From Nocardia jinanensis (lineage in GTDB: Bacteria; Actinomycetota; Actinomycetes; Mycobacteriales; Mycobacteriaceae), in the NCBI RefSeq assembly GCF_014645735.1, contig NZ_BMMH01000040.1:1-35740 (forward strand): DNA of 35,740 bases, written 5' to 3'. The position numbers were made by a program, and so were the translations under genes. Below, one piece after another: positions 1 through 7,257 of this stretch; within the stretch, counting starts at the first letter, position 1; each line of letters begins with the position of its first letter. The notes beneath the pieces are model-generated. The model had not been told where the DNA came from. It ran no database searches and saw only the letters and a program-made list of their open reading frames with translations.

Positions 1-171
1 TGCCGCAGCCTGATCTCATCACCGGGACTCATCTCCCGGGCTTGACATCTTCATTGGGAAGCTCCTCTTTCGATACCCGGCCGGCCTCTCCCGTCCACCG
101 GCAGCCGGCAATATCGATCCAATCGTGCGTACCGGCCGCCGGACAGGATTGCGATCAGCCGGAACGCAAAT

Positions 172-402
172 TCCCGGGAACTGGTGCTGGCGGTCGCGGG
201 GACGGTAGTGCCCTACCTGGCCGGATCGCGGGCACTACGCGATCTGCCCGCGGCCGCGGCCGCAGTACTGGCTCTCGTGGAACCTGTGGCCGCCGCGGGG
301 CTGGCCTGGTGGCTACTCGGCCAGACACTCGGTCCGGCCCAGCTGGCCGGGGCGGCGCTGCTGCTGGCCGGTGCTCTGCTGGTGCAGCTGGTTTCGCCCT
401 GA
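172..402 (+). pseudogene. 3' remnant of an EamA/DMT-family transporter
   Basis: The frame ends at a TGA at 400-402 and encodes about 76 hydrophobic residues. They match the last part of EamA (drug/metabolite transporter) proteins: a VVPYLAGSRAL helix, then EPVAAAGLAWWLLGQ and a final Ala/Leu-rich helix. In full proteins of about 290-300 residues this is the end of the second EamA repeat. The same frame has a stop at 43-45, and the sequence between 46 and about 171 does not look like a transporter, so only the last three or so membrane helices survive. A GTG at 184 could start a short product, but no ribosome binding site is obvious. I infer a decayed gene whose front was deleted. A small independent membrane peptide cannot be excluded. 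Confidence 0.6.
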
Positions 403-462
403 AGTCGGTGCGGTATCGAATCTTCCCTTACCTTCGGTGGGAGATGCGCCCGATCTGCTGGA

Positions 463-894
463 TCAGTCCGTCCGGCTCTCTTCGCCCCGCAGATAGGCGC
501 GGATGCCGTCCAGACCGGGGACCCCGGGCATGATGTCCGGTAGATCGTCCATATCCCCGAGTTCTTCTGTGCTGGACGCGGTCAGGGATCGTTGCTGCTC
601 GCGGGCGTGCCGAGCCGCCTCCTGTACCGCGTCGATGATTGTGCGAGCGAGCGCCTCGGGCGATTTGCGCAGTGCGGAGGCGGTCAGCTCCAGCTCCGCC
701 AGGACGCCACTCGAGTCGACCGTCACCTCCACCGATCGGTCGGGTGAGCAGGCCTGTACCCGCATCGCCTCCAGCTGCCGGTAGGTCTCGGCCAGCCGGT
801 CGTGCTGCCGCTCGTAGGTATCGAGCAGATGCTCGACCTGACCGCGCAAGCCGTTGTTGGCGGACAGCAGCATCTCTCGCTTCCACCGATCCAT
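463..894 (-). CDS. YbaB/EbfC-family DNA-binding-like protein
   Basis: This 143-residue protein fits the YbaB/EbfC nucleoid-associated family as found in multicopy form in Nocardia and mycobacteria. An N-terminal helix with many charged residues (about 10-40, around DTYERQHDRLAETYRQLEAM) can form a coiled coil. It is followed by a short beta segment (SVEVTVDSSGVLAELEL, about 52-70) and a second amphipathic helix with LARTIIDAVQEAARHAREQQ. The C-terminal 40 residues are acidic and variable. The ATG at 894 is preferred because a GGGA-type ribosome binding site lies upstream; an in-frame ATG at 933 has none. Paralogues often sit near type VII secretion or WXG100 genes, but no such gene is visible here. 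DNA binding is inferred from the family. Confidence 0.75.
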   Translation of the reverse strand: MDRWKREMLLSANNGLRGQVEHLLDTYERQHDRLAETYRQLEAMRVQACSPDRSVEVTVDSSGVLAELELTASALRKSPEALARTIIDAVQEAARHAREQQRSLTASSTEELGDMDDLPDIMPGVPGLDGIRAYLRGEESRTD

Positions 895-1075
895 GCACCG
901 ATCATTCCCGATCACCAGCGGTGGGAAGCGCATGGTGATATGGTGCGCCGTCGATATCGCCGTAGACGATGGAGCGCTTGAGCCTGCTCACCCTGGCCGC
1001 GTTGTTCGGTGATCTGCGAGTGCCGGTGTGGTCGGTGCTGCCGGGCCCGGGCCCGGCGCGGAGGTTCCGCCGGAC

Positions 1076-1957
1076 TCACTCCGCGGCGGGTGGGTCCAGC
1101 GCCCGGCGCAGCCGCCCGGCGAGATCGACGGCGTCGCCGAGTGTCCACGGGATCACGCCGTTTTCGGCCATGAGCGCATGGAATTGCTGTTCGCGGTATG
1201 GCACGCCGGGTGGCAGTGGTGCGATATGCCAGTGCAGATGCGAATTGCCCTGTTGGCTGCCCAGACTCGACACGTACATGCGTTCGGTCGGTAGTACCGC
1301 CTCCACCGCCCGCGCGACCCGGTGGACCATACCGGTCAGACGTTGGAACTGGGGTAGGTCCAGCTCACGCACCACGTGCTCACGATGCTGTTTCGGCGCC
1401 ACGAGGGTATGGCCGAGCAGCGTCGGGTAGCGGCCCAGGAACGCGATGTTCTCGTCGTCCTCGTCGATGATCTGCTCCATTTCGGAGTCGTGGGTTCCGG
1501 CGACGATCGCGCATACGAAACACGGGCTCTCCCGCACCCGGCGTTCGTAGTCCCCGATATCGAAGGGAACCCGGCCCGCCCCGGCGCTGTGCTCGGAGTC
1601 CAGGAATTCGAGACGGTTACCCGCTGGATCGTCGGTATGGAAACGGCGGCGACCCGGAATCTCGGCGGGATCGGCCCAACGGACCGTATGGCCCGCGGCG
1701 ATGAGCGTGGCCGCTGTGGTGTCGACGTGGACGACGAAGGCGGGGTGGGCCTTGCGGGCGGGCCGGAAAGGCTCCTCCACGCCGATATGGAGTTCAGCAG
1801 TCGGTCCGCCCACCCCCGGGACCGAGAACCAACAGCCACCACGCGCGGCCAGTAACGGCGGCTTGGTGAGTTCGGGCCAGCCGAGGACGCCGTGATAGAA
1901 CGCGCGCATACGCTCTTCACTTCCGGGCGGGCAGGCTATCTGCACATGGTGTAACAA
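1076..1957 (-). CDS. Fusion of VOC (glyoxalase-like) domain and HIT-family hydrolase domain
   Basis: This single 293-residue frame holds two domains usually found separately. Residues 1-120 form a VOC/glyoxalase-like unit: MLHHVQIACP at the start, FYHGVLGWPEL, then HTDDPAGNRLEFLD with the typical terminal metal-ligand Glu near residue 117. Residues 131-290 form a HIT domain: a CxxC pair at 146/149, LGHTLVAPKQHREHV around 181-195, and the catalytic histidine triad H240-L-H242-W-H244 followed by IAPLP. HIT proteins hydrolyse nucleoside phosphoramidates or dinucleotides; VOC domains bind metals and act in isomerase, dioxygenase or resistance roles. No stop or frameshift lies between the domains, so a true fusion is likely. 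Substrate unknown. It is transcribed alone. Confidence 0.85.
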   Translation of the reverse strand: MLHHVQIACPPGSEERMRAFYHGVLGWPELTKPPLLAARGGCWFSVPGVGGPTAELHIGVEEPFRPARKAHPAFVVHVDTTAATLIAAGHTVRWADPAEIPGRRRFHTDDPAGNRLEFLDSEHSAGAGRVPFDIGDYERRVRESPCFVCAIVAGTHDSEMEQIIDEDDENIAFLGRYPTLLGHTLVAPKQHREHVVRELDLPQFQRLTGMVHRVARAVEAVLPTERMYVSSLGSQQGNSHLHWHIAPLPPGVPYREQQFHALMAENGVIPWTLGDAVDLAGRLRRALDPPAAE

Positions 1958-2316
1958 CTTGCGGCACCTCGAATCATGTTTCTGTGTGGGCCGGACCGCA
2001 TCAGCCCGACCAGTATCGCGCGGTGTCCGACGGGTTCGGGGCGCGGATCGGCCGGAAACGCGGGGCTCGGTGGAGCGAGCGACCCGGTTGCCGGTGAGGT
2101 GATCCCGATCCCGGCACCGAGGAAAAGATCACCGAGTTCACTCCCCGGCGGGGAAGCGGAGGGGTGGCGTCCAGCGCCCGGGTTCTTCTCGGCCCGCGGT
2201 ATCCCGGGCGCCGCTGTCCACCGCGCGATCGCCGGTCCTGGATCACTTCACCGGGCGAAGGAGTCGTGCGGACCGGACCCTGCTACGTTCCGAGGTACGA
2301 AGTCAGGACGGTGGAA
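1958..2316. other. Non-coding stretch
   Basis: About 360 bases separate the starts of two divergently transcribed genes. No frame here resembles a known protein. It should hold promoters for both flanking genes, but I see no convincing -10/-35 pair or palindrome. Confidence 0.5.
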
Positions 2317-3378
2317 ATGGACGTGCGAACCCTTACCGCGGCGGATGTGGCCGGCGGCGCTCTCCTCGAATCGGTCCTGGACCCGGCCGCGCTGCTGGAA
2401 CCGGTGCTGATCGTCGATCTGGACGGCGCCGACGGTGCGACCGCGCAAGCCGCGGCCACCCGGGTGGCGAGCCTGGGAAACCTGACAGTCGGCGTCTGCT
2501 CCGGTGCGATCGCCCCGGACCTGGCGCCGCTGACCGCGGCGCTGGACCTGACCTACGCCGCCGTGGCCGGGGCGGCGGATCGTCCGGTCGTGGGCGTGGA
2601 GGACCTCGATCGCGCGCTCACCGAATTCCTCACCTGTGTGCGGCGGTGTCCACAGGCGTCGCATATCGCCGGGCAGGTGTTGCGCGCATCGGAACATCTT
2701 CCGGTGGACGCCGCGATCGATGTGGAATCGCTGGGGTACTCGACCTTGCAAGGCGGAGCGGAGTTCGGTGGGTGGCTCGACGAGCGGCGCCGTCTGGGCC
2801 GGCCGCTACCGCCCCCGCCCGAAATGTCGCCGGTGTTGTTGTCGGCCGAGGGCGACACCCTGCGGATAACACTCAACCGTCCGGAACGACGCAATGCCTA
2901 CGGTACGGCGCTACGGGACGGTCTGGTCGAGGCGCTGCGGACCGCGGTGCTCGCCCGAGGCTTCACCCACATCGTCCTCGACGGCGCGGGTTCGTCCTTC
3001 TGCTCCGGAGGAGATCTGGACGAGTTCGGCCATACACCGGATACCGCGACTGCGCACCTGGTCCGGACCCGGGGCGGCGCGGCGCGGTTGATGGCCCGCC
3101 TCGCGGAGCGCCTCGAGGTCCGGTTGCACGGCCACTGTGTGGGAGCCGGGATCGAGATCTCCGCGTTCGCCGGACTGGTGGTCGCCGCACCGGACACAGT
3201 GGTCCGCTTGCCCGAAGTAGCGATGGGTTTGATACCCGGCGCGGGGGGCACGGTGAGTGTGCCCCGGCGGATCGGGCGCTGGCGTGCGCTGCACTTGTTC
3301 GTGACCGGTAGCGCGCTCGGCGCCGAGCGCGCGCGGGAGTGGGGACTGGTCGACGAGATCGCCGGCGGGGTCCGATAG
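2317..3378 (+). CDS. Enoyl-CoA hydratase/isomerase family protein with N-terminal extension
   Basis: This 353-residue protein has a crotonase fold in residues about 170-353. It shows LRITLNRPERRNAYGTALR, the first oxyanion-hole segment SSFCSGGDLDEF (226-237), the second at GHCVGAGIEIS (272-282), and LPEVAMGLIPGAGGT, where Glu300 aligns with a catalytic glutamate of enoyl-CoA hydratases. The first 165 residues are an extra domain not found in classical 260-residue hydratases; similar extensions occur in DpgC-like and some actinobacterial crotonases. The ATG at 2317 is chosen because AGGA and GGTGGA precede it; an upstream in-frame start at 2164 would add 51 low-complexity residues. It probably acts on a CoA thioester in acyl-CoA breakdown, consistent with the following FadR-type regulator and the acyl-CoA remnants. 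The exact substrate cannot be read. Confidence 0.85.
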   Translation: MDVRTLTAADVAGGALLESVLDPAALLEPVLIVDLDGADGATAQAAATRVASLGNLTVGVCSGAIAPDLAPLTAALDLTYAAVAGAADRPVVGVEDLDRALTEFLTCVRRCPQASHIAGQVLRASEHLPVDAAIDVESLGYSTLQGGAEFGGWLDERRRLGRPLPPPPEMSPVLLSAEGDTLRITLNRPERRNAYGTALRDGLVEALRTAVLARGFTHIVLDGAGSSFCSGGDLDEFGHTPDTATAHLVRTRGGAARLMARLAERLEVRLHGHCVGAGIEISAFAGLVVAAPDTVVRLPEVAMGLIPGAGGTVSVPRRIGRWRALHLFVTGSALGAERAREWGLVDEIAGGVR

Positions 3379-3521
3379 GAAAAGTCCGAGCCCGGATGCG
3401 GAAACAGCGGGTTCGCGTTCACCGGATGGTTCGGCGGACGGGGTGCGCCCCGTGTACGGGGGGCGGGGCGGGGCGGGGAGCGTGCCGTTCGGCCATGGAA
3501 TCGGGTCCGCTCGAGATGATA

Positions 3522-3543
3522 TTTACACCTAAAATGAGGTAAA
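3522..3543. promoter_or_regulatory. AT-rich inverted repeat, likely operator/promoter of the GntR gene
   Basis: In very GC-rich surroundings there is an AT-rich patch (3518-3560) containing TTTAC (3522-3526) and GTAAA (3539-3543) as an outer inverted repeat. ACCT (3527-3530) and AGGT (3537-3540) form an overlapping inner one. It lies about 75 bases before the GntR-family start, a usual place for an autoregulatory operator. The assignment is by position and symmetry only. Confidence 0.4.
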
Positions 3544-3618
3544 CATAATCATAGATTTTTGGGGCTTCGAACTTCAGTCGGTGCGGGGGAGCGGCCTTAC
3601 CGTATGGAGGTACGTGTA

Positions 3619-4359
3619 ATGGGACAGCCAGGGCTTCGTCCGCAGAAGACCGCGATGCTGGTCGCGCAGCGGATCGTCGAGGGCATCAACAAACGTGGTA
3701 ACAAGGTCGGCGACAAGTTGCCGCCCGAGCGGGTGATGCTCGAGGACTACGAGATCGGCCGGGGTACATTGCGTGAATCGCTGCGATTCCTGGAACTCCA
3801 GGGTGTTATCGCGCTCAAGCCCGGCCCAGGCGGTGGCCCTATCGTGCAACAGCCCGACGGTATGGGGCTGGCGACAGCCATCACCCTGCTGCTGCAGTTC
3901 GAGAACGCGCCCTTCCGGACGATCGTCGAAGCCCGCACCGCCCTCGAGCCGATGATGGCCAAGCTCGCCGCCGACCGGATCAGCGAGGAACAACTCGCCA
4001 AGCTCGAGTACTCGGTCGACAATATGCGCGAAAACCTCGACGACGAGGAAGTTTTCGTCGAGATGAGCCGCGTCTTCCACGACACGATCGCCCAGGGCTC
4101 GGGTAACGCGCTGTTCGGTTATCTCATCCACGCGTTGCTGGATATGCTCGACGGATCGGCTGTCGGGATGGAGTACCCGGAGCGGCACCGGGTCGCGACC
4201 TGCGATATCCACGAGAAGATCTATCGCGCGGTCGCCGCCGGGGATGCCGCCGCGGCGTTGACGGCGATGGAAGAGCATATCGACGCGATCTGGCGCTACG
4301 AGGAGAAGCACTACCCCGAGGTGCTGGATACCCCGATCGCATGGGGCACCCGCGGCTGA
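3619..4359 (+). CDS. GntR-family transcriptional regulator, FadR/FCD subfamily
   Basis: A 246-residue regulator. Residues 9-78 form the GntR winged helix-turn-helix (GDKLPPERVMLEDYEIGRGT, then LRESLRFLELQGVI and a Gly-rich wing). Residues about 98-225 form the all-helical FCD ligand domain, with likely metal-binding histidines at 154 (RVFHDTI), 198 (DIHEKI) and 220 (MEEHIDAI). The ATG at 3619 is preceded by GGAGG at 3606-3610; ATG 3604 and the frame opening at 3559 are less likely. FCD regulators sense small organic acids or acyl compounds. Between a crotonase gene and acyl-CoA dehydrogenase remnants, this one probably governs acyl-CoA metabolism. The AT-rich inverted repeat upstream is a candidate self-operator, and a strong terminator follows the gene. 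Confidence 0.9.
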   Translation: MGQPGLRPQKTAMLVAQRIVEGINKRGNKVGDKLPPERVMLEDYEIGRGTLRESLRFLELQGVIALKPGPGGGPIVQQPDGMGLATAITLLLQFENAPFRTIVEARTALEPMMAKLAADRISEEQLAKLEYSVDNMRENLDDEEVFVEMSRVFHDTIAQGSGNALFGYLIHALLDMLDGSAVGMEYPERHRVATCDIHEKIYRAVAAGDAAAALTAMEEHIDAIWRYEEKHYPEVLDTPIAWGTRG

Positions 4360-4390
4360 TCGACGGATCACCCGAGAGGTGTGCGGAGAA

Positions 4391-4420
4391 GCGGAGGCAA
4401 CGCCGGTTGCCTCCGCTTTT
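4391..4420 (+). terminator. Rho-independent terminator after the GntR gene
   Basis: A perfect 11-bp stem (GCGGAGGCAAC at 4391-4401 with its complement at 4406-4416) closes a 4-base loop and is followed by TTTT. It lies about 30 bases after the GntR stop codon, so the regulator is probably a single-gene transcript. Confidence 0.9.
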
Positions 4421-4489
4421 CTATCGGCTTGTGGGAAGGGAACATCCGCCGTTTGTTCCGATGCGACCGCCGATCGCGCCGGCCGGTAG

Positions 4490-5265
4490 CGGCTCAGTGC
4501 GGATCGGAACCCCGCGGATCGCGACGGTGACGCGATGGGTTTGTTCGGTTACGCGATCCCACAGGAGTGGGGTGGCCTCGGGCTGGATCTGACCCAGGAT
4601 GTAGAGCTGGCAATGGAATTCGGTTACACATCACTGTCGCTGCGTTCCATGTTCGGCACCAACAACGGAATCGCCGGTCAGGTACTGGTGGGCTTCGGTA
4701 CCGGCCCGCAGCAGGCGCAATGGCTCGAGGGTATCGCCTCCGGTGCCGTGGTGGCCTCGTTCGCGCTGACCGAACCCGGCGCGGGTTCGGATCCGTCCGG
4801 ACTGCGTACCAAGGCGGTCCGGGACGGTGGCGACTGGGTGATCAACGGGGAGAAGCGGTTCATCACCAATGCCCCGCTGGCCGATCTGTTCGTCGTCTTC
4901 GCCCGTACCCGGCCCGCGGACGAGAACGGCACCGGTATCGCGGTGTTCCTCGTCCCCGCCGGCACTCCGGGTCTCGCGGTGGCACCCAAGGACCGCAAAA
5001 TGGGTCAGGAGGGCGCCTGGACCGCCGATGTCCACTTCACCGATGTGCGCGTTGCGGACTCGGCTCTGGTGGGTGGCAGCGAGGACTTCGGATACCGGGC
5101 CGCGATGACCTCGCTGGCCCGGGGCCGCGTCCATATCGCGGCACTGGCGGTCGGCACCGCCCAGCGCGCGCTCGACGAAGCCGTCGCGTACGCGGCCACG
5201 GCAACCCAGGGCGGTACCCCGATCGGGGAATTCCAGCTGGTGCAGGCCATGATCGCCGAATCCCG
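4490..5265 (+). pseudogene. Acyl-CoA dehydrogenase, truncated at both ends (first piece of a mosaic)
   Basis: From the ATG at 4535 the frame encodes a clear acyl-CoA dehydrogenase body: GYAIPQEWGGLGL, FALTEPGAGSDPSGL (flavin/substrate loop), VINGEKRFITNAPLADLFVVFART, and LARGRVHIAALAVGTAQRALDEA. About 50 N-terminal residues expected in the family are missing, and a stop at 4487-4489 blocks the frame upstream. Similarity ends near GEFQLVQAMIAES, and the C-terminal helical domain that should carry the catalytic base is absent. At about 5262 the sequence passes, in another frame, into a CoA-transferase fragment. Codon use is still good, so the damage looks recent. The product would not be a functional dehydrogenase. 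Confidence 0.8.
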
Positions 5266-5433
5266 CCGACCTCGGTGCCCGGGTGGTCGAGGTCGAACGA
5301 ATCGGGGAAGGCGACTTCGCCCGTAACTACGACACCGCAGTGCACGGTCTGGCCGCGCACTTCGTCTGGCTCAACCGTGGCAAGGAATCGCTGGGTGTGG
5401 ACCTCGAGGCCGATCCGGGCGGTACTACCGCCG
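5262..5433 (+). pseudogene. Fragment of a CaiB/BaiF (class III) CoA-transferase
   Basis: In the frame of position 5283 about 55 residues read PADLGARVVEVERIGEGDF, then AVHGLAAHFVWLNRGKESLG and VDLEADPGG. This is the conserved N-terminal stretch of class III CoA-transferases (LADLGAxVIKVE ... GDFAR ... FxxxNRGKxS ... LDLK). Both the start (residues 1 to about 25) and everything after about residue 80 are missing. The fragment is wedged between two acyl-CoA dehydrogenase pieces with no spacer. It differs from the intact CoA-transferase at 7254-8462, which has another residue order, so it is a remnant of a separate gene. Confidence 0.75.
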
Positions 5434-5826
5434 ATGACCTTCCGCGATGTGGAGTTGCGGATGGCCGTGGCGTACGCCGAGCAGCGGGTCCAGTTCAATC
5501 GGCCCATCGGATCATTCCAAGCCATCAAGCACAAATGCGCCGATATGGCCATCGCCATCGACGCCGCCCAGGCGACCGTCATGTACGCCTCCCTCTGTGC
5601 GACCGAAGACAACGAGGAATTCCCGCGGGTCGCGGTGATGGCCAGGGCGCAGACAGCGGAATGCCTGAACCTCTGTGCGGCGCAGAATATCCAGATCCAC
5701 GGCGGTATCGGGTTCACCTGGGAGGCGGACCCGCACCTGTACCTCCGGCCGGCGAAAGCGGTCGAACCGCTTTTCGGCGATCACGCGCACCATACGGAGC
5801 TGCTCGCCGAGCTCGTCGGGATCTGA
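5434..5826 (+). pseudogene. C-terminal domain of an acyl-CoA dehydrogenase (last piece of a mosaic)
   Basis: From ATG 5434 the frame encodes about 130 residues matching only the C-terminal helical domain of acyl-CoA dehydrogenases: AVAYAEQRVQFNRPIGSFQA, IKHKCADMAIAIDAAQATVM, then QIHGGIGFTWEADPHLYLRP and an end at TELLAELVGI. The RxQFxxPIGxFQAIKHxxAD and QIHGGIGFTWE motifs are textbook. It comes from a different dehydrogenase than the piece at 4490-5265, since the overlap between the two is inconsistent and the frame differs. Without the N-terminal and beta domains it cannot bind FAD alone. A short product from ATG 5434 is possible but probably inactive. Confidence 0.8.
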
Positions 5827-5828
5827 CC

Positions 5829-5862
5829 GGTGGGTGGCCCGAGCGGTCGCGGGTCGCCCACC
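5829..5862. terminator. Hairpin between convergent genes
   Basis: Arms at 5829-5840 and 5851-5862 pair (GGTGGG with CCCACC, then a GU pair, one mismatch and three more GC pairs). The hairpin lies just after the stop at 5824-5826 and just before the stop of the oppositely transcribed amidohydrolase. There is no U-tract; a bidirectional terminator is the likely role. Confidence 0.5.
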
Positions 5863-5865
5863 GCC

Positions 5866-7257
5866 CTATCGGTCGAACACCATCCGGCCGTCGATGATCG
5901 TCGTGCGCACCGCCTCGGCCACCGGTGCCGCGAGCATCCGTTCGATCGGCCGGTCCAGGAGCACCAGATCGGCGGCCGCACCCGGCGTGATCGTCCGGGC
6001 CGGGCCGCCCGGATCGTGCAGTGGCGCGAGACAGCGGCCGAGCGCTTCCGGCACCCGGAGGGTTTCGCCGGCGCCGACGATATGGCCACCGGGCGCGCGA
6101 CGCGTTACCGCGGCGGTGATGATCTGCCAGGGGTCGACCGGACCGTACGGAGCGTCGCTGGACAGGGCCAACCCCACACCGGCCGCGATCAGACTGCGAC
6201 AACGGTAGAGATCGGGCAGGTCCGACGGATCGACACGGTGCAGATAGTCGTCGCCACGCGCCGCGATGAACCCCGGCTGGGTCACCACGGTGAGCCCGAG
6301 ACGCCGCAGCGCGCTGACGGATTCGCCCGGCACCACCGCACCGTGCTCGATCCGGTCGCCGGGGATCGTTCCCGCCTCGTCGAATACGGCGAGCAGGATG
6401 AGCAGGGCCTCCCTGCTGACACAGTGCACCGCGACGGGGCGCCCGAGCGCGTGCGCGCGCCGGACGGTCGCGACCAATACGTCGATCTCGGGGAATCCGG
6501 AATCGGCCAGGACGATCTTGTATGCCCCGGCCGCGACGCCCGGGCCGCACTCCCCACCGAGCGGGACACCGAGCAGGTTCAGCCGCTGGGGGACAGCGCC
6601 CGACTCCGCGGCGCCGATCAGCGCGACAAGTGAATCATCGGTCAGATCTGGTGTGGCATCGGTGATCCCGGTGATTCCGAAGCGGGTCAGTTGCGCACCG
6701 ACCTCTGTGAGGTCGGGCGGGCCGGTATCGGGCAGTCGCGACCTGAGCCAGGTGTCCGCGCGCCAGAGCCGGCCCGTGGGACGGCCCGCGGTATCGCGTT
6801 CGATACCTGGTTCGTCCGTCGTATCGAGGCCGATCCGGCGCGCTGCCGCCGAATTGAGAATCCACAGGGCGCCACTGCGATGCTGGATACGCACCGGCCG
6901 CTCGGCGTGGAGCGAATCGAGCGCGGCGGAATCGAGCAGACCGGCAACGGTTTCGACGTAGCCGACCCCGCGGATCCAGCCGTCGCCCGGTGCGGTGGCC
7001 AGCGCCTGGGCTAGATCGGCTGCTGTGTGCACCCGGGGTGGGCCGCAGCGCACCGAGGCCGCGTCCGCGGCGAGCGCGTGCAGGTGTAGATGATGATCGT
7101 GCAGGCCCGGTAGCAGGGCCCCGCCACCGGCGTCGAGTATCGGGACTCCGGTCGCGGGGAGATCCGTACCGACTGCGGCGATCACGCCCTCGCGGAGCAG
7201 GACATCGGTACCGGGTGTACCGGATACCTCGGCGTCGCGGATCAGCAGGCTCGTCAT
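5866..7257 (-). CDS. Amidohydrolase family protein (YtcJ-like, amidohydrolase_3)
   Basis: This 463-residue metal-dependent hydrolase is of the amidohydrolase_3/YtcJ type. Visible motifs are GALLPGLHDHHLHLHALA (about 47-63, metal ligands), VHCVSREALLILL, DRIEHGAVV, and the C-terminal SSDAPYGPVDPWQ carrying the metal-binding Asp. It is somewhat shorter than typical YtcJ proteins (about 530). Such enzymes hydrolyse amide or ester bonds; the substrate is unknown. The ATG at 7257 overlaps the TGA of the upstream CoA-transferase by four bases (ATGA), indicating translational coupling. The pair may process an amide- or ester-linked acid that is then passed to CoA, which is inference. Confidence 0.85.
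   Translation of the reverse strand: MTSLLIRDAEVSGTPGTDVLLREGVIAAVGTDLPATGVPILDAGGGALLPGLHDHHLHLHALAADAASVRCGPPRVHTAADLAQALATAPGDGWIRGVGYVETVAGLLDSAALDSLHAERPVRIQHRSGALWILNSAAARRIGLDTTDEPGIERDTAGRPTGRLWRADTWLRSRLPDTGPPDLTEVGAQLTRFGITGITDATPDLTDDSLVALIGAAESGAVPQRLNLLGVPLGGECGPGVAAGAYKIVLADSGFPEIDVLVATVRRAHALGRPVAVHCVSREALLILLAVFDEAGTIPGDRIEHGAVVPGESVSALRRLGLTVVTQPGFIAARGDDYLHRVDPSDLPDLYRCRSLIAAGVGLALSSDAPYGPVDPWQIITAAVTRRAPGGHIVGAGETLRVPEALGRCLAPLHDPGGPARTITPGAAADLVLLDRPIERMLAAPVAEAVRTTIIDGRMVFDR

Noticed and set aside
969..1430. Plus-strand frame beginning MERLSLLTLAALFGD
   Set aside because: After about 35 residues it runs antisense through the end of the VOC-HIT gene and resembles nothing; the high-GC frame is a shadow.
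4567..5433. Single long frame across the acyl-CoA mosaic that might be read as one gene
   Set aside because: Up to about 5433 the translation is Arg/Gly-rich shadow sequence; only the part from 5434 on is real coding similarity.
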